Assembly: GCA_052273485.1 (NCBI GenBank)
Contig: DAVZID010000064.1
Span: 1 to 19,031 of the forward strand
Reading direction: 5' to 3'
Length of the DNA: 19,031 bases
Source of the DNA: Anthropogastromicrobium sp052273485
GTDB taxonomy: Bacteria > Bacillota > Clostridia > Lachnospirales > Lachnospiraceae
Shown: in pieces, positions 7,711 through 15,178 of the stretch
Numbering within the stretch: position 1 is the first letter of the stretch
Layout of the letters: every line of letters begins with the position of its first letter
Notes under the pieces: model-generated
Database searches by the model: none
Seen by the model: only the letters and a program-made list of their open reading frames with translations
Told to the model about the DNA's origin: nothing
Position numbers and translations under genes: made by a program

Positions 7711-8652
7711 ATGATACGAAGAAGAATGAGAAGGCCGCGCAAGAAATTTCATATCAGCAAGCGTGCGCTGCGTCCAGGAAATGTAGTTTTTACAATAATC
7801 AATACGTTTATTATGCTGTGTGTGATCGTTGTCATGCTGTATCCATTCTGGAATACAATCGCGGTCTCCTTAAATGATGCACAGGATACGCTTCGCGGTG
7901 GTATTAAGCTGTTTCCGAGAGTTTTTTCCCTGTACAGCTATCAGAGCGTATTTAAAAATAAGCTGATGCTGACAGCGGCTTTAAACTCTGTACTCAGAAC
8001 GTTAATTTCAACTGTTCTTGGTGTAATAATCGGCTCCATGATCGCATATGTGCTGTCACGAAAAGAGCTAGTTGCAAAGAAATTTATCACGTCGTATTTT
8101 CTTGTGACGATGTACATTTCAGCCGGACTGATTCCGAATTACTTTTTGATCAAGGATCTGAAAATGTTAAACAGTTTTGCCGTTTACGTTGTTCCGGGTC
8201 TTGTCAGTGTCTACAATATCATCGTCATCCGTTCCTTTATTCAGGGACTTCCAGAGAGCTTGACGGAAGCTGCCATGGTGGATGGCGCCGGTCATTTTCG
8301 CTGCTACTGGCAAATCGTACTTCCTTGCTGCAAGCCCGTTTTAGCAACGGTTGCACTGTGGTGTGCAGTCGGTGCATGGAACCAGTGGTTTGATACGTTT
8401 TTATATTGCTCTAGTAAAGAAAGTCTGACAACACTTCAGTATGAGATGATGAAACTCTTATCATCGGCTACACAGTCGGGAAGAGATTTGTCCAGTGTGT
8501 ACGGAAACGGACAGCAGGTTGCAAATACGATCACACCGACATCCATTCGTGCCGCTGTTACAATCGTTGCATCTGCGCCGATTCTGGTAGTGTATCCGTT
8601 CCTGCAGAAGTACTTTGTAAAGGGTGTGACGCTCGGTGCGACGAAGGGGTGA
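7711..8652 (+). CDS. Sugar ABC importer permease, YtcP-like
   Basis: A 313-residue second membrane subunit that pairs with the LplB-like permease. A basic N-terminus (eight Arg and three Lys in the first 21 residues) precedes hydrophobic segments starting at about residue 25. The EAA loop is EAAMVDGAGHF...VLP at 186-205, and the C-terminus ends in the KYFVKGVTLGATKG sequence typical of this family. The ribosome binding site AAGGAGG overlaps the stop codon of the previous gene, with 7 bases to ATG 7711; GTG 7705 lies inside that site and is rejected. It is the last gene of the transporter operon and faces the minus-strand araC-type gene, with 60 bases between their stops. Confidence 0.95.
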   Translation: MIRRRMRRPRKKFHISKRALRPGNVVFTIINTFIMLCVIVVMLYPFWNTIAVSLNDAQDTLRGGIKLFPRVFSLYSYQSVFKNKLMLTAALNSVLRTLISTVLGVIIGSMIAYVLSRKELVAKKFITSYFLVTMYISAGLIPNYFLIKDLKMLNSFAVYVVPGLVSVYNIIVIRSFIQGLPESLTEAAMVDGAGHFRCYWQIVLPCCKPVLATVALWCAVGAWNQWFDTFLYCSSKESLTTLQYEMMKLLSSATQSGRDLSSVYGNGQQVANTITPTSIRAAVTIVASAPILVVYPFLQKYFVKGVTLGATKG

Positions 8653-8675
8653 CGCTATCGTAACGTAAGTTAGCG
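8653..8675. terminator. Imperfect palindrome between convergent genes, possible weak bidirectional terminator
   Basis: CGCTA (8653-8657) pairs with TAGCG (8671-8675), with further interrupted pairing inside. It begins directly after the permease stop codon and lies between convergent genes, where termination is needed. It lacks a T-run on either strand, so it is weak as an intrinsic terminator. Confidence 0.25.
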
Positions 8676-8712
8676 GTGAGACGAATTGCTTTTGTGAAAC
8701 GAACCGATCATG

Positions 8713-9639
8713 TTACTTATTTTGTGCGCGGTATTTGCCGGGCGTACAGCCCATATTCTTTTTAAAGCTGCGGTTAAAAGAAGAAAGATCGTGAAAGCCG
8801 CAGGTAAGAGCAATTTTACAGATTGCATCATCTGTTTCGACTAAAAGCTGGGAGGCCTTCTTTAAACGAATTTGGTTGATGTAATCCCAGTAGGTATGGC
8901 CCGTACAGTTGCGAAACTGTCTGGAAAAATAGAATTTTGAGAGACCGGTCTGTGTGGCTGCATCCTCAAGTGAGGGAATGTGTGCACAATCGGTCTCAAT
9001 TTCAGATAAGAGTGCCTGAATGGTACGATTTTCAAACTTAGAGTCGGCTGGCTTGATCTGACCGGAAAGCGAAAGATTCGTGTAGCGTGTCAGAAATTGC
9101 AGCAAAGCAGAGTAAATGTGAAGCAGACGAATGGGACTGTCGCTCCAGTAAATCTCGGCGCATTGCATGATCGCTGTGATTTCTTCTTCGTAGATCGTCG
9201 GACAGGTTGTTTGATTGATCAGAACGGCACCAGAAAATGCGCTGCGAACAAAGCGAAAGTCGTACATCGAAGTAAATGGTGTCAGCTCAAACAGAAAAAT
9301 GAAACGGGAGCCTTCGCCCTTTGGATTTCCCTGAATCGAGTGCAACGCACCCGGCGGAACGACTAAGATATCACCCGGTTTGAGGTGGAAAATTTGATTT
9401 TGCACCGTCACGGTATAATCACATTCTAACACTGTAATCATTTCAGTGGCATTGTGCCAGTGTGTCATGTAGCGGTCAGGCTGATCATTGTACCAGAGAC
9501 GAAAGGCAGCATTTTTAACGAAAGGTGGGTGTTCGTATTCTTCAGGCTCATTGATCGGGCGGCCGTGCGCAAGATCTGGCTGGTTGCGGTAGCGGGCACG
9601 TTTTGCATCGGAGAGAGAAAATAAATAGCCGGGATTCAT
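8713..9639 (-). CDS. AraC-family regulator with N-terminal cupin sensor domain
   Basis: A 308-residue cytoplasmic transcription regulator. The N-terminal cupin-like domain shows H60-W-H62...E66 and the PGDILVVPPGALHS motif (88-101), a fold that binds sugars in AraC-type proteins. The C-terminal two helix-turn-helix domain covers about 205-306, with IPSLEDAATQTGLSKFYFSRQFR and a GCTPGKYR ending. The start at 9639 is preceded on the minus strand by AAAAAGGAG at 7 bases; an upstream in-frame extension to 9765 runs through its promoter and is not used. It is divergent from the GH8-GH2-GH39 genes and probably controls them in response to a sugar. Whether it activates or represses is not visible. 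Confidence 0.93.
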   Translation of the reverse strand: MNPGYLFSLSDAKRARYRNQPDLAHGRPINEPEEYEHPPFVKNAAFRLWYNDQPDRYMTHWHNATEMITVLECDYTVTVQNQIFHLKPGDILVVPPGALHSIQGNPKGEGSRFIFLFELTPFTSMYDFRFVRSAFSGAVLINQTTCPTIYEEEITAIMQCAEIYWSDSPIRLLHIYSALLQFLTRYTNLSLSGQIKPADSKFENRTIQALLSEIETDCAHIPSLEDAATQTGLSKFYFSRQFRNCTGHTYWDYINQIRLKKASQLLVETDDAICKIALTCGFHDLSSFNRSFKKNMGCTPGKYRAQNK

Positions 9640-9678
9640 GGGAAGACTCCTTTTTAAGATTTTCAAGATATTTCCTAT

Positions 9679-9707
9679 AGTATAGCATAGAAGTCCCGGG
9701 AGTTCAA
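9679..9707 (-). promoter_or_regulatory. Promoter of the araC-type gene, extended -10
   Basis: Read on the minus strand: TTGAAC (9707-9702), a 17-base spacer containing the palindrome CCCGGG, and TATACT (9684-9679), preceded by TGC as an extended -10. The transcript would begin near 9672 and carry a leader of about 33 bases to the ATG at 9639. Confidence 0.7.
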
Positions 9708-9721
9708 CGAAGGCGTCTTCG
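9708..9721. promoter_or_regulatory. Short palindrome CGAAG-gcgt-CTTCG in the divergent promoter region
   Basis: A perfect 5-base inverted repeat around GCGT directly abuts the -35 box of the minus-strand araC-type gene and lies 36 bases upstream of the GH8 ATG. The position suits an operator shared by both directions. A clear sigma-A promoter for GH8 is not visible; only a weak TAAAAT at 9733-9738 was found. Confidence 0.3.
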
Positions 9722-9756
9722 GCGAGTGAAAATAAAATTATCAGGAGGAAAGAAAC

Positions 9757-10920
9757 ATGGAACAACGAAAGTATCGAAATATTTGGAACGAAATTGGAAT
9801 CAGCGATGCACAGGTTGCAGAACGCCTGTCACAGCTGGTTTATACTTTTTTTTACGATGAAACAGAACGACTGTATTTTCCGGTGGGGGACGACATGGCC
9901 TACATTGAAGATACTGGAAATAACGATGCACGCACGGAAGGCATGTCCTATGGAATGATGCTTTGCGTGCAGTTAAACATGAAAGAAGAATTTGACCGTC
10001 TCTGGAAATGGGCAAAGACCTATATGTACATGGAAGAGGGCGAGAACGAGGGCTATTTTGCGTGGTCCTGCCAGACAGATGGAACGAAAAATTCATATGG
10101 TCCAGCGCCGGACGGAGAAGAATATTTTGCAATGGCATTGTTCTTTGCGTCACACCGCTGGGGAGACGGAGAAGGTATTTTTGCTTATGAAAAAGAGGCA
10201 AAAGAGCTGCTTCGGGCTTGTATTCACAAGGGAGAAAATGGAAGGGCAGGAGAACCGATGTGGAATCGGGAAAATAAACAGATTTTGTTTGTACCAGGCT
10301 CTTCATTTACGGATCCATCCTATCATTTGCCTCATTTTTATGAGCTATTTGCTAAGTGGGCATATGAAGAGGACCGTCCATTCTGGGCAGAGGCTGCGCG
10401 TGTCAGCCGTGAGTTTATGAAGCGGTCCAGTCACCCGAAAACGGGTATGTCGCCAGAATATGCAGAGTTTGATGGTTCACCAGTAAAACAGGTATTTGAG
10501 TGGGGACGTCACGACTGGTTTTACAGCGATGCCTATCGTACTGCAGCGAATATTGGACTTGATTATGCATGGTTTCAAAAGGATGTTGGTCAGACACAGG
10601 CAGTAGCCCGTTTACAATATACGCTCGGTGTTATCAATAAGGAAAATCCATATATGACCTATGAGGTAGATGGCACTGTTTTGGATCAGAAGGCGCTTCA
10701 TCCGGTTGGACTGCTTGCGACAACAGCAGAGGGAAGTCTGGCCGTATTAAATACCCTACGATCAGACATAGAGGAACCATCGGATGAAGTAAGCCTTGCA
10801 CTTTGGTGGGTAAAAAAGTTTTGGGAGACACCGCTTCGCACAGGAAAGCGCCGCTATTACGATAATTGCCTGTATATGTTTGCATTTTTGGCACTTGCCG
10901 GAAAATATCAGATTTGGTGA
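9757..10920 (+). CDS. GH8 reducing-end xylose-releasing exo-oligoxylanase (Rex type)
   Basis: A 387-residue enzyme of glycoside hydrolase family 8, matching the length and motifs of Rex enzymes, which remove xylose from the reducing end of xylo-oligosaccharides by inversion. The general acid is E61 in NDARTEGMSYGMM. D119 in GPAPDGEEYF and the candidate general base D258 in WFYSDAYRTAANIG lie in the conserved positions. The (alpha/alpha)6 barrel helices fill the sequence end to end. No signal peptide is present, so it works in the cytoplasm on imported oligosaccharides. AGGAGG lies 8 bases before ATG 9757. It is the first gene of the glycosidase group and is followed by GH2 after 106 bases. 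A plain endo-acting GH8 (cellulase or chitosanase) is less likely, since those are usually secreted. Confidence 0.92.
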   Translation: MEQRKYRNIWNEIGISDAQVAERLSQLVYTFFYDETERLYFPVGDDMAYIEDTGNNDARTEGMSYGMMLCVQLNMKEEFDRLWKWAKTYMYMEEGENEGYFAWSCQTDGTKNSYGPAPDGEEYFAMALFFASHRWGDGEGIFAYEKEAKELLRACIHKGENGRAGEPMWNRENKQILFVPGSSFTDPSYHLPHFYELFAKWAYEEDRPFWAEAARVSREFMKRSSHPKTGMSPEYAEFDGSPVKQVFEWGRHDWFYSDAYRTAANIGLDYAWFQKDVGQTQAVARLQYTLGVINKENPYMTYEVDGTVLDQKALHPVGLLATTAEGSLAVLNTLRSDIEEPSDEVSLALWWVKKFWETPLRTGKRRYYDNCLYMFAFLALAGKYQIW

Positions 10921-11026
10921 AAAGGAGTGCAGCAAATACAAAGAAAGATCGAGCGTGGAATGTTGTTTCATGAAAGAATACGCTTAATTGTGCCGCATTG
11001 TTTGATCAAATTATGGAGAAAAAATC

Positions 11027-13525
11027 ATGAGAGAATATCGACTATTGAATAATGATTGGAAATTTACCTATGGCGATAAAGTAGAGGATTCATCGGATGA
11101 GATCAATCGTTGGCAGGACATTGGCCTGCCGCACTCTTTTGGAATTCCTTACTTTATGGAAAAGGAATTTTATGTGGGATATGGAACCTATTCCAAATGG
11201 TTTGAATTGTCTGAAGAGGATTGCAAAAAACGTGTCCTTTTGAAATTTTTTGGTGTCTTTCAAAAGGCAGTTGTCATAGTAAATGGCAAACAGGTTGGGG
11301 AACACAGGGGCGGTTATACACCATTTACAGTTGATTTGACGAAAAAAGTATATCCGGGACAAAATCATCTAATTGTCTGTGTGGATAATCTGTGGGATGC
11401 AACACTTGCACCGCGCGGGGGAGAGCACCAGTTTAATGGTGGTATTTACCGCGATGTGCAGCTGATTCTTACCGCACATGACTATATTGAAGAAGATGGT
11501 GTGTTTGTGCAGACGACACAGTTAAAGAAGGAAAAGGATAGCTGGCACGCAGAGTTAAAAATTGAAACGAAGGTGCATGTATCGAAGGAATCCAATTTAT
11601 CTGAATTCGGTTCAATGCTGCTTGAAACATGTATTTGTGAAGGAAAAGAAGTTCTTACAAGAGCATTGTCACCACTTACATCCTATACCATTTGTCAGTC
11701 AATTTCCTTAACAGGCATTACGCCATGGTCACCAGATACACCAGAGCTGTACACAGTGGTCAGCCGTGTACTTTGTAATGGAACCGAACTTGACTGTGTG
11801 CGCACAAGCATTGGAATTCGCACCGTGCGCTTTGACAAGGACGAAGGATTTTTCTTAAATGGTTCGCATTTTGCCATTCTTGGAGCGAATGTTCATCAAG
11901 ACCATGCCGGATGGGCAGATGCCGTCACACGCGCAGGAATTCGTAGAGACATTCGAATGATAAAAGAATGTGGTATGAATACGATTCGTGGCTCTCATTA
12001 TCCACATCATCCTTATTTTGCACAGGTCTGTGATGAGGAAGGCATTCTATTCTGGTCGGAGATGTGCTTTTGGGGAACGGGAGGCGATAAGCAGGAGGGC
12101 TTTTGGACGGCAAGCGCATACCCACCGAACGAATCGGATCAGGCTGTCTTTGAAAAAAGCTGCCTTGACCAGCTAGGGGAAATGATTCATTCACAGCGAA
12201 ATCATCCATCAATTATCTGTTGGAGCATGTGCAATGAAGTCTTTTTTACGGATGGCCCTGTAAAGGACAAGGCAAAAGCACTGATTCGAAAGATGGTAAA
12301 GCGTTCTCATGAATTGGATTCGTCGCGCCCGGCGGCAGTGGGCGGTGCGCAGCGGGATGGCTTTGATGTATTAGGTGATTTGGCAGGTTACAATGGCGAT
12401 GGTGCCGCGCTTTATCATAATCCGGGCTTTCCAAATCTGGTTTCGGAATATGGAAGCAGCATTGAACAGCGGCCAGGAACATTTGAGCCGCGTTTTACGG
12501 ATGGAACGGAGATTGATTATCCGTGGCGAAGCGGAAAAATTTTGTGGTGTGGCTTTTTCCATGGCAGTATTTTGGATGGTATGGGATCCATGGGCATGAT
12601 TGATTATTATCGTCTGCCATTGGCTTGTTGGTATTGGTACCGCGAGCATCTAACAGGAAAGAAAGCGCCAAAGCCAAAACAAAAAGGAATTCCATATCAG
12701 ATTCGCTTAAGCAGTGATGTCAGCGAGTTTGCGGCAAATGGGCAGGAGGATGCATGGATTTGTGCCGAACTTTTGGATAAAGAGGGAACTCCGATTGCAA
12801 ATGAGATGGAGCTGACACTTACGGTAGTAAAGGGAAACGGTATTTTCCCAACAGGAAAGAGTATCACATTTTCGCCAAAAAATAGCAGTATGTTAGATGG
12901 AATGGCAGCAATTGAGTTTCGAAGTTGGTACGGAGGGGAAAATGTGATTCGTGCCGAGGCAAACGGTGTTAAATCTGCCGAAATCAGCATTCTGGCAAAG
13001 GGAGCACCGTTGCCAGCAAATATTGTATTAAATCCAATGCTTCCACCGCCGTATGTGATTGGAGAGCCAAAGCGCAGGGAACGATACGATGAAGCAAAAC
13101 GTCATCCAGTTTTTGCATCTAGCTTTGAAGTTGGTCATGAACCCTATTTCGTAACAGCAGACGATGAAAATTGCTGGATGCCAAAGAATGGATTTGAGAA
13201 AGTGGATAAGGCAACAGACAAGGCGAGGGAATGCTTGGCGAAAACAAAACAGTGCGATTGGGTGATGGTAGACCTTGAGGGTGTGAGAAAAATCAATTGC
13301 ATAGAAATTGTATTTGGAGAAAATGCAGATAAGGAGTGGCCAGAGACTATTTTTGCACAGCTTCGCGATGATTTGGAATGGAAACCGATTCAACTAAAAA
13401 GAGAAAATAATGTATATCGGACAACAGGAATTTATTTTCTGCGCTATCTTAAATTAGAATGGACACAGACAAGAAAATCAGTAAAACAGATTCATCTGTG
13501 GGCAGGAGGAAAAGAAAATGAGTGA
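11027..13525 (+). CDS. GH2 family glycosidase with C-terminal discoidin-like domain
   Basis: An 832-residue retaining glycosidase of family 2. The N-terminal sugar-binding jelly roll (about 1-150) includes the HRGGYTPF segment. An Ig-like domain (about 155-265) precedes the TIM barrel (about 270-545), with acid/base E404 in WSMCNEV and nucleophile E474 in NLVSEYG. A further Ig-like region (about 556-660) and a C-terminal F5/8-type domain (about 693-828, ASSFEVGHEP...CDWVMVDLEGVRKI) follow. There is no signal peptide, so it is cytoplasmic. GGAG lies 9 bases before ATG 11027, and the stop overlaps the GH39 start by 8 bases. Family 2 covers beta-galactosidase, beta-glucuronidase, beta-mannosidase and other activities; the linkage cannot be read from sequence. 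Next to a Rex and a beta-xylosidase, removal of a xylan side-chain sugar is plausible. Confidence 0.9.
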   Translation: MREYRLLNNDWKFTYGDKVEDSSDEINRWQDIGLPHSFGIPYFMEKEFYVGYGTYSKWFELSEEDCKKRVLLKFFGVFQKAVVIVNGKQVGEHRGGYTPFTVDLTKKVYPGQNHLIVCVDNLWDATLAPRGGEHQFNGGIYRDVQLILTAHDYIEEDGVFVQTTQLKKEKDSWHAELKIETKVHVSKESNLSEFGSMLLETCICEGKEVLTRALSPLTSYTICQSISLTGITPWSPDTPELYTVVSRVLCNGTELDCVRTSIGIRTVRFDKDEGFFLNGSHFAILGANVHQDHAGWADAVTRAGIRRDIRMIKECGMNTIRGSHYPHHPYFAQVCDEEGILFWSEMCFWGTGGDKQEGFWTASAYPPNESDQAVFEKSCLDQLGEMIHSQRNHPSIICWSMCNEVFFTDGPVKDKAKALIRKMVKRSHELDSSRPAAVGGAQRDGFDVLGDLAGYNGDGAALYHNPGFPNLVSEYGSSIEQRPGTFEPRFTDGTEIDYPWRSGKILWCGFFHGSILDGMGSMGMIDYYRLPLACWYWYREHLTGKKAPKPKQKGIPYQIRLSSDVSEFAANGQEDAWICAELLDKEGTPIANEMELTLTVVKGNGIFPTGKSITFSPKNSSMLDGMAAIEFRSWYGGENVIRAEANGVKSAEISILAKGAPLPANIVLNPMLPPPYVIGEPKRRERYDEAKRHPVFASSFEVGHEPYFVTADDENCWMPKNGFEKVDKATDKARECLAKTKQCDWVMVDLEGVRKINCIEIVFGENADKEWPETIFAQLRDDLEWKPIQLKRENNVYRTTGIYFLRYLKLEWTQTRKSVKQIHLWAGGKENE

Positions 13526-15083
13526 ACAAAAAACAATTCAGATAACAGGTGACAAAGAATATCGTTTTAAGAATCAAGTCGACTTTTGTATTGGAACAGG
13601 CCGCATGGGATTGGCTTTAACAAAGGAGTATCAGGATCAGCTGGCACTTGTGCAGAAGGAAATTGGCTTTTCTCACATCCGTGGGCATGGTCTGTTCTGT
13701 GATGACATGGGCATTTATCAGGAGACATCAGACGGTGAGTCGGAGTACAATTTTACCTATCTGGATCGTGTGATGGACAGCTATCGTTCCCTTGGACTGC
13801 GTCCATTTCTGGAGCTTGGTTTTATGCCACAGAAAATGGCATCGGGAACGCAGACCATCTTTTATTGGAAGGGAAACACAACACCGCCGGCTGATTATAA
13901 AAAATGGACCGATATGGTCACGGCGCTTTTGACACATCTTTGTGAGCGCTATACCACCGATGAAGTTGTCACATGGCCAATCGAGGTGTGGAATGAGCCA
14001 AATCTTCCAGGCTTCTGGGAAAATGCAGACATGCCTGAATATTTTAAATTGTTTCACAAAACATTTGATGCAATCAAGAAACTAGATCGTCGATTTACGG
14101 TTGGCGGACCGGCTGTCTGCGGCGGAACGGATGAGCTTTGGATTCGTTCTTTCTTAACGTATTGTGATGAGCAGGACATTGCCGTTGACTTTGTGACGCG
14201 CCATCATTATACCTCTGAACCACCACAGACCGAAGGCCATTATAGCTACATCGAGCTGATGGATCCCAAGGAGGGCTTTGCAAATCTTCACACGACAAGA
14301 GAGATTATCGACAGTTTTCCACGTTTCAAGGGCTTGCCGATTCATATCACTGAATTTAATACTTCTTACGTGCCAAATTGTCCAATTCATGATACGAATC
14401 AGAATGCAGCGTACATTGCGCATCAGCTTTCTCGTCTTGGTGATGATAACGAATCGTATTCCTACTGGACATTTGGCGATGTATTTGAGGAGTTTGGCGT
14501 GCCATTTACGCCATTTCATGGCGGCTTTGGTCTTGTCGCGAACGGCTGCATTCCAAAGCCGACCTTCTGGACCTTTGCTTTCTTTAAAAAATTAAAGCTT
14601 CAAAAGGGAAGCTGCGTGTACAAAGATGATACTTGTGTTGTAATGAAATACGACGATGGATCTTACCGTGGAATTGCATGGAATGCGACAAGGACACGTT
14701 TAGGGAACGATCTTTGCCTGAATCTGATAATATCGGTTCCACACACGGCATCCACAGATACATATCTGTTTCTGACGCAGACGGTCGATGAAGAAACTTG
14801 CAATCCGTTAAAGGTATGGCATGATTTGGGCGAACCGGCCAATCCGACAAAAGACCAAATAACACTTTTGCAGCAGGCAGCGTGTCCACAGATTCGCACT
14901 AAGCGTATTGCATCTATGCCAGAATTACAAGAATCACAGCAATCATCACAACAATCACATATTTCAATAAAATTAAATGTCAAAGAAAATGGTGTTGTGT
15001 ATTTCTCACTTGAACCAAAACCAATGCACTCAGACCGTGGCTATTCCTATGAGCGTGTTATGCAGGATGAGAAAATAAGGTAA
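13518..15083 (+). CDS. GH39 beta-xylosidase
   Basis: A 521-residue retaining glycosidase of family 39 that should release xylose from the non-reducing end of xylo-oligosaccharides. The barrel begins near residue 20; the acid/base is E160 in EVWNEPN and the nucleophile is E279 in IHITEFN, spaced as in characterised family 39 beta-xylosidases. RHHYTSEPP (228-236) and YWTFGDVFEEFG are further family motifs. The C-terminal beta-sandwich contains a Q/S-rich stretch (about residues 473-482). No signal peptide is seen, so it acts in the cytoplasm. The ATG overlaps the GH2 gene by 8 bases with GCAGGAGG upstream, which implies translational coupling. Members of family 39 include alpha-iduronidases and other activities, but the operon partners favour xylosidase. 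Confidence 0.92.
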   Translation: MSEQKTIQITGDKEYRFKNQVDFCIGTGRMGLALTKEYQDQLALVQKEIGFSHIRGHGLFCDDMGIYQETSDGESEYNFTYLDRVMDSYRSLGLRPFLELGFMPQKMASGTQTIFYWKGNTTPPADYKKWTDMVTALLTHLCERYTTDEVVTWPIEVWNEPNLPGFWENADMPEYFKLFHKTFDAIKKLDRRFTVGGPAVCGGTDELWIRSFLTYCDEQDIAVDFVTRHHYTSEPPQTEGHYSYIELMDPKEGFANLHTTREIIDSFPRFKGLPIHITEFNTSYVPNCPIHDTNQNAAYIAHQLSRLGDDNESYSYWTFGDVFEEFGVPFTPFHGGFGLVANGCIPKPTFWTFAFFKKLKLQKGSCVYKDDTCVVMKYDDGSYRGIAWNATRTRLGNDLCLNLIISVPHTASTDTYLFLTQTVDEETCNPLKVWHDLGEPANPTKDQITLLQQAACPQIRTKRIASMPELQESQQSSQQSHISIKLNVKENGVVYFSLEPKPMHSDRGYSYERVMQDEKIR

Positions 15084-15114
15084 AAAAAGACCAAAAGACC
15101 GTAAAAATAGCACA

Positions 15115-15144
15115 TTGTCAAAAAAAACTCCTTTGCTGTATAAT
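15115..15144 (+). promoter_or_regulatory. Promoter of the ABC exporter operon
   Basis: TTGTCA (15115-15120), an 18-base spacer and a perfect TATAAT (15139-15144), with TG immediately before the -10. Transcription would start near 15151. This gives the exporter genes their own promoter, separate from the glycosidase operon that ends at 15083 without a visible terminator. Confidence 0.8.
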
Positions 15145-15172
15145 AGTGATGTAAAAAAACAGCAAAGGAGTT
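15126..15172. promoter_or_regulatory. 13-bp perfect inverted repeat around the -10 box and over the RBS
   Basis: AACTCCTTTGCTG (15126-15138) and CAGCAAAGGAGTT (15160-15172) are exact reverse complements separated by 21 bases. The left arm fills the -35/-10 spacer and the right arm contains the AAAGGAG ribosome binding site of the exporter gene. A transcript from the local promoter lacks the left arm. A read-through transcript from GH39 contains both arms and would hide the site. On the minus strand the stem is followed by a run of T (complement of A at 15120-15127), so it also looks like an intrinsic terminator for antisense RNA. Confidence 0.75.
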
Positions 15173-15178
15173 GAATTT

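Noticed and set aside
9800..10306. 168-codon open frame on the minus strand opposite GH8
   Set aside because: It lies wholly inside the GH8 gene, has no ribosome binding site and no recognisable motifs; it is a mirror of the GH8 codon pattern.
10960..11052. 30-codon frame between GH8 and GH2, ending inside GH2
   Set aside because: Only a weak GGA lies before its ATG and the peptide shows no motif; the gap 10921-11026 otherwise shows no clear promoter or terminator.
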